From UBA3263 sp964586765 (GTDB lineage Bacteria > Bacteroidota > Bacteroidia > Bacteroidales > Muribaculaceae), in contig CAZPHN010000020.1 of the NCBI GenBank assembly GCA_964586765.1, forward strand, positions 1 to 46,903: a DNA stretch of 46,903 nucleotides. Direction: 5' to 3'. The translations under genes and the position numbers were made by a program. Position 1 is the stretch's first letter. The number at the start of each line of letters is the position of its first letter. Below the pieces are notes generated by a model, which saw only the letters and a list, made by a program, of their open reading frames with translations, made no database searches and had not been told where the DNA came from. Positions 43,844-46,903 of this stretch are shown here, one piece after another.

Positions 43844-45535
43844 TTAGGCGAAAATGTCGTCCATCTCGGATAATAGTGCCGGGTTGGCTTTTTCAATTTT
43901 TCGCTTGATGGATGATTTCGCGTTATAGATTGATTGCGGCTTTATGGATAAGATGAAACTGATTATTCGCGGAGAAAAGTTCGCGCATAATAGAGCAAGA
44001 ATGTCCAGCTCCGATTTCAAGATAGAAGGACATTCCGTAGAAATCCGCTCTATGAGATTGTTCCGATACTGATTTATGAGATTAATTAGGGATGGAATGA
44101 ACTGCTTGGTTCTGACCTCATCCAGATTCTTTTTAATATCCTTTATGGCACGGTCAGTTGTTGTGGATTTGGAAGCCTCCGCGTCAAGGTATATATTTCC
44201 TAATTTCTCAATCCATGAGAATTGATTTAGGAAGGTTTGATAACTTAATCTGCGAAGATAGTATAGACCATAGACCTCTTCTTCGAGAGATACAATGCGC
44301 TTTTGTTTCTCTGAAATTTTATCTTTTGAATGTTCTAACTGAGATTTAATGAATTTATATTCGCTTTCAAGAATAGCTAAATTCCGCTCCAGTTGCAGAC
44401 GTCGCGTTTTCTGCCTGTTCCGAAACTGGGTTATAATCAGAATTGCAAGTGTGATTGCTAAGAATGAAATGAGTAGGCTTATAAGCGAAACTTTGCGATA
44501 GTAGCGGGCTTTTGCGGCTTGCTCATGGGTGATTTCGATATCATGTTCGTGTCGGACCGTATCCAGTATATTGGCTCCCATTTTGCTGTAAAGAGAGTTT
44601 TGTCTGGTAACTAATCGGTCCATCGACTGAATCGCAGAATCAATGTCTCCCTTCTTAATATAAGCTATGGCTATTGTATAGTCCATATCCAATGCCTCTA
44701 AAGGCATATTGTTCTTTTGGGAATATTCATTGAATAAATTTAATGCGTCCTCGGGGTGTCTTCTGGCAACGATGTCAATAACACCGATTGGCGGCAGGAA
44801 GCCGGCATGAATAATTTCATTATATATGGAGTCTGCCCCCGAAAAATCATTAAGGAAAGCATAAGAAATATATTGAACTTCAAGAACATCAAGAACCGGC
44901 GTCTCGCTATACATGGAGGCGGAATCAAGATACTCGATAGCCTCTCTGAAGCGTTGTAAATTATACAGTTCGGTTCCGATGTTTTCATATAGTAAGGAGA
45001 GCCATTGTTTTAATCCGGCAATCTTTGTATGCTCTAAAGCGAGCAACTCCCATTCATATGCTGTCTTATAGTCGTAGGTTGAGTTGTATAACCGTCCGAT
45101 TATTGTTTCAGTACGCGAAAGGTATGTTATATCATTAAACTCCTTGGCTATATCGAGGGCTTTTAATGCGCTACGCAAGCCTGATTCATAATATCCTCCG
45201 TTGAGATATATCACCGATTGGTAATAATATGCCAGCATTCTGTGGCGGCGGTCATCGGAGCGGGAGTAGAAATCCACGGCAATGGATATCAGCGAGTCAT
45301 TGGTCAGGTCAATATAATTTTTATCATAAGCCTGCGACAACAGCAACGCATGGCGCGCCTGAGCCTCGCCCGTCAGCCTTTTACCGTCAACCGCGCTTAA
45401 CATCGTCAGTGCGGAATCAGGACGCTCCTCCATCAACTCCTCGGCCGCCTCAAGCGTCTCCCAAACCGGCTCGCGGCGGCAGCCACACGCCACCACCGTC
45501 ATCATAACAGCCAGATATACAATCCTTCGCATCAT
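43844..45535 (-). CDS. Membrane-anchored TPR / coiled-coil / HTH regulator
   Basis: The 563-residue protein has a lipoprotein-like signal (TVVACGC, Cys17 or Cys19). Helical TPR-type repeats fill ~25-320 (for example YYQSVIYLNGGYYESGLRSALKALDIA and IGTELYNLQRFREAIEYLDSA). One membrane helix lies at 349-371, a coiled coil at ~372-425, and a C-terminal helix-turn-helix-like region at ~505-550 (SELDILALLCANFSPRIISFILSIKPQSIYNAKSSIKRKI). This is the layout of Bacteroidetes one-component TPR regulators that sense in the periplasm and bind DNA in the cytoplasm. The signal and DNA target are unknown. It is followed at 36 bp by the promoter of the propeller array, its likely target. Confidence 0.82.
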   Translation of the reverse strand: MMRRIVYLAVMMTVVACGCRREPVWETLEAAEELMEERPDSALTMLSAVDGKRLTGEAQARHALLLSQAYDKNYIDLTNDSLISIAVDFYSRSDDRRHRMLAYYYQSVIYLNGGYYESGLRSALKALDIAKEFNDITYLSRTETIIGRLYNSTYDYKTAYEWELLALEHTKIAGLKQWLSLLYENIGTELYNLQRFREAIEYLDSASMYSETPVLDVLEVQYISYAFLNDFSGADSIYNEIIHAGFLPPIGVIDIVARRHPEDALNLFNEYSQKNNMPLEALDMDYTIAIAYIKKGDIDSAIQSMDRLVTRQNSLYSKMGANILDTVRHEHDIEITHEQAAKARYYRKVSLISLLISFLAITLAILIITQFRNRQKTRRLQLERNLAILESEYKFIKSQLEHSKDKISEKQKRIVSLEEEVYGLYYLRRLSYQTFLNQFSWIEKLGNIYLDAEASKSTTTDRAIKDIKKNLDEVRTKQFIPSLINLINQYRNNLIERISTECPSILKSELDILALLCANFSPRIISFILSIKPQSIYNAKSSIKRKIEKANPALLSEMDDIFA

Positions 45536-45548
45536 TCCTATCTAAACG

Positions 45549-45776
45549 TTATTGCCGATATGCTTCACATCTTTGTTCCATCTCAATGCACTCCCATGTC
45601 TTGCCAAGATACTCGTAGCTTTCCGGTTCAGGCATCGAGACAGGATGGAAACCGGCTGCCAGATAACAGTTGATTGCAGCACGGTTATTCTCAAATATAC
45701 CAAGAGAGATTTTTGATGCACCAAGTTCTCTAAATGCATAATCTATCAGCACTCCACTGACGTAAATGAAACTCAT
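45549..45776 (-). pseudogene. C-terminal fragment of a GNAT acetyltransferase
   Basis: The 75-residue frame reads GVLIDYAFRELGASKISLGIFENNRAAINCYLAAGFHPVSM, the last strands of the GNAT fold with the N-N-x-A-x-x-x-Y-x-x-x-G-F motif. The first ~90 residues, including most of the acetyl-CoA loop, are missing, and a TAA lies just upstream in frame. Only 38 bp separate it from the next gene, so the N-terminal part is not present in another frame. Confidence 0.8.
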
Positions 45777-45814
45777 CTTTTATCCAAGAAGTGATTGCGG
45801 TAGCATCAGACGGT

Positions 45815-46384
45815 TTATATGGACGAAGCAGTAGGCTCATGACTTGTATAATCTTCTTTAGTCATTTTGTAAAAATGCTCGGTGCGTATATCTCCGAGTG
45901 GTGAAACAACATCGTGGTTGGTATGATGAAATCTAAATCCACACTTTTCGCATACTCGCTTCGATTTTAGGTTTCCCTCGTAATATCCGCACCAAACGGC
46001 ATCAAGGTCTAATTCATTGAAGCACCTCGCAAGAATGGCGTTGACAGCCTCAGGTACGAGACCTTGTCCCCAATAAGGTTTACCAATCCAATAACCGATT
46101 TCTGCCTCCTGTTGCTTCATGTCGGCAGTATGCAGACTGTTGGCAAACATAATTCCGCAACAACCGACAGGTTCATCGGTTTCTTTCAACACAATGGCAT
46201 AAGTCTCAGGTGCGGCAAAAACAGTGCGGATAATTTCAAGACTGTTTTCAACCGAAGTATGCACAGACCACCCTGCGATCGGACCGACATCCGGATCGCA
46301 AGCATATTTATAAAGATCTTCCGCATCCGTCTCTCTCCACGGGCGAAGGAGTAGTCTCTCGGTCTCAATCATCACTATATTCAT
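45815..46384 (-). CDS. GNAT N-acetyltransferase, RimJ/RimL type
   Basis: The 189-residue cytoplasmic enzyme begins IETERLLLRPWRETDAEDLYKY, typical of the RimJ/RimL group. It contains EPVGCCGIMF, AEIGYWIGKPYWGQGLVPEAVNAIL (the acetyl-CoA loop is the GQGLV part), and ends with NLKSKRVCEKCGFRFH, the N-x-x-S-x-x-x-x-E-x-x-G-F motif. The acceptor is unknown; ribosomal proteins, peptides or small amines are possible. The start could be 46384 or the later ATG at 46372. It has its own promoter-like box upstream. Confidence 0.88.
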   Translation of the reverse strand: MNIVMIETERLLLRPWRETDAEDLYKYACDPDVGPIAGWSVHTSVENSLEIIRTVFAAPETYAIVLKETDEPVGCCGIMFANSLHTADMKQQEAEIGYWIGKPYWGQGLVPEAVNAILARCFNELDLDAVWCGYYEGNLKSKRVCEKCGFRFHHTNHDVVSPLGDIRTEHFYKMTKEDYTSHEPTASSI

Positions 46385-46419
46385 ATAAAATCATACGTCA
46401 AAAATTCCATATTACCCCA

Positions 46420-46427
46420 CAAATTTA
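46420..46427 (-). promoter_or_regulatory. Putative promoter of the RimJ/RimL-type gene
   Basis: TAAATTTG on the minus strand matches TAnnTTTG, 36 bases before the ATG at 46384. No clear -33 element is seen. Confidence 0.45.
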
Positions 46428-46477
46428 CAAAAAAAATCCTTAATTTAGCAGTTATTAGCGACTAACGATATCAATGA

Positions 46478-46819
46478 TTCGATTTAACATTGTCGGAAGC
46501 AATTTCTTCACTGAAAGAAAAAGTGCCGACCAAACTAACAATGAAACAGAAGGATGCAATGCGCCGGGATAAGATTGAACCGGAGACAGACCTAAATGGC
46601 AATGTTATTGTACCACGTTATGACTGCGTCACAAGCCACACTGCCCGACACACAGGTATCACGAATATGTACCTGAGCCACAAATACACCATCCTCCAGA
46701 TGATGCACGTCAGCGGCCACAAGACCCAAAAGACCTTTATGGACTACATCAAGCTCTCCTCCGACAAAATCGCCGATGAAGTCGCAGGTGCTTCAAAGAC
46801 AAGCAACATTATTTGGTGA
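46478..46819 (+). pseudogene. C-terminal fragment of a tyrosine recombinase
   Basis: The open frame from 46478 encodes about 113 residues and has no ATG start in frame. It carries the second half of a tyrosine recombinase catalytic domain: SHTARHTGITNMYLS (the HxxRH box), VSGHKTQKTFMDYI (conserved His and nucleophile Tyr). The first catalytic Arg, the core-binding and arm-binding domains are absent, with a TGA at 46475 immediately before. It is a remnant of an integrative element integrase. Confidence 0.85.
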
Positions 46820-46883
46820 TTAGTTTTTTATGGTTGACAATATATGTAAATCCGTATATTTTGTTCGCGACACGTATTTATTA

Positions 46884-46903
46884 ATGAAGAAATTAGCCAT
46901 AAC
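46884..46903 (+). CDS. Start of a gene cut by the window edge
   Basis: ATG AAG AAA TTA GCC ATA opens MKKLAI, typical of a Bacteroidales signal peptide. About 40 bp upstream TTGACA and an A/T-rich TATATTTTG resemble a promoter. Only six codons are visible, so nothing can be said about function. Confidence 0.4.

Noticed and set aside
1..46903. CRISPR array, toxin-antitoxin pair or known defence system
   Set aside because: No regularly spaced direct repeats, no cas genes and no small toxin/antitoxin pair were seen; the only mobile-element gene is the recombinase fragment.

Overview
The window looks like a chromosomal segment of a Bacteroidota bacterium, order Bacteroidales; Muribaculaceae is my best guess but is inference. 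Seen directly: promoters of the Bacteroidetes form TTG/TTTG-N19-20-TAnnTTTG before many genes, numerous lipoprotein signal peptides, C-terminal tails resembling degenerate type IX sorting domains, BspA-like leucine-rich repeats, a BtuB/BtuG/DUF4465 cobalamin locus and long-form PPi-phosphofructokinase. No intact phage, CRISPR array or IS element is visible.

Region 1 (1-7.2 kb): the 3' end of a 5S rRNA and its terminator, a nested inverted repeat, then a minus-strand operon of three secreted proteins (beta-helix, large dockerin protein, small cohesin-like protein) behind a structured ~310-nt leader; then a DcaP-like porin. Region 2 (7.2-17.8 kb, minus strand): PPi-phosphofructokinase with L-serine ammonia-lyase; guaB followed by two parvulin-type chaperones and a zinc-type CDF exporter; and an Lrp regulator translationally coupled to a tail-anchored pseudokinase and followed by a GNAT-like protein. 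Region 3 (17.9-19.9 kb): a BspA-like LRR protein, an orphan phage-type Lin1244-like domain protein and a small unknown protein.

Region 4 (20.0-25.4 kb): a cobalamin-riboswitch operon of DUF4465/BtuH-like protein, an unnamed lipoprotein, a BtuG-like beta-propeller lipoprotein and BtuB. A tRNA-Gly(CCC) lies only a few nucleotides upstream of the riboswitch, so both probably come from one transcript. Region 5 (25.4-35.9 kb): two glycosyltransferases on the plus strand, convergent with a four-gene efflux operon (adaptor, RND pump, TolC, second RND pump).

Region 6 (35.9-45.5 kb): six full-length lipoproteins of the 6-bladed beta-propeller families plus one truncated and one decayed copy, all on the minus strand downstream of a membrane-anchored TPR/coiled-coil/HTH regulator. 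This regulator-plus-propeller array, next to a two-pump RND operon, is the best candidate for a poorly described system here. Region 7 (45.5-46.9 kb): two acetyltransferase genes (one a fragment), a truncated tyrosine recombinase and the first codons of another gene, which mark an old mobile-element scar.
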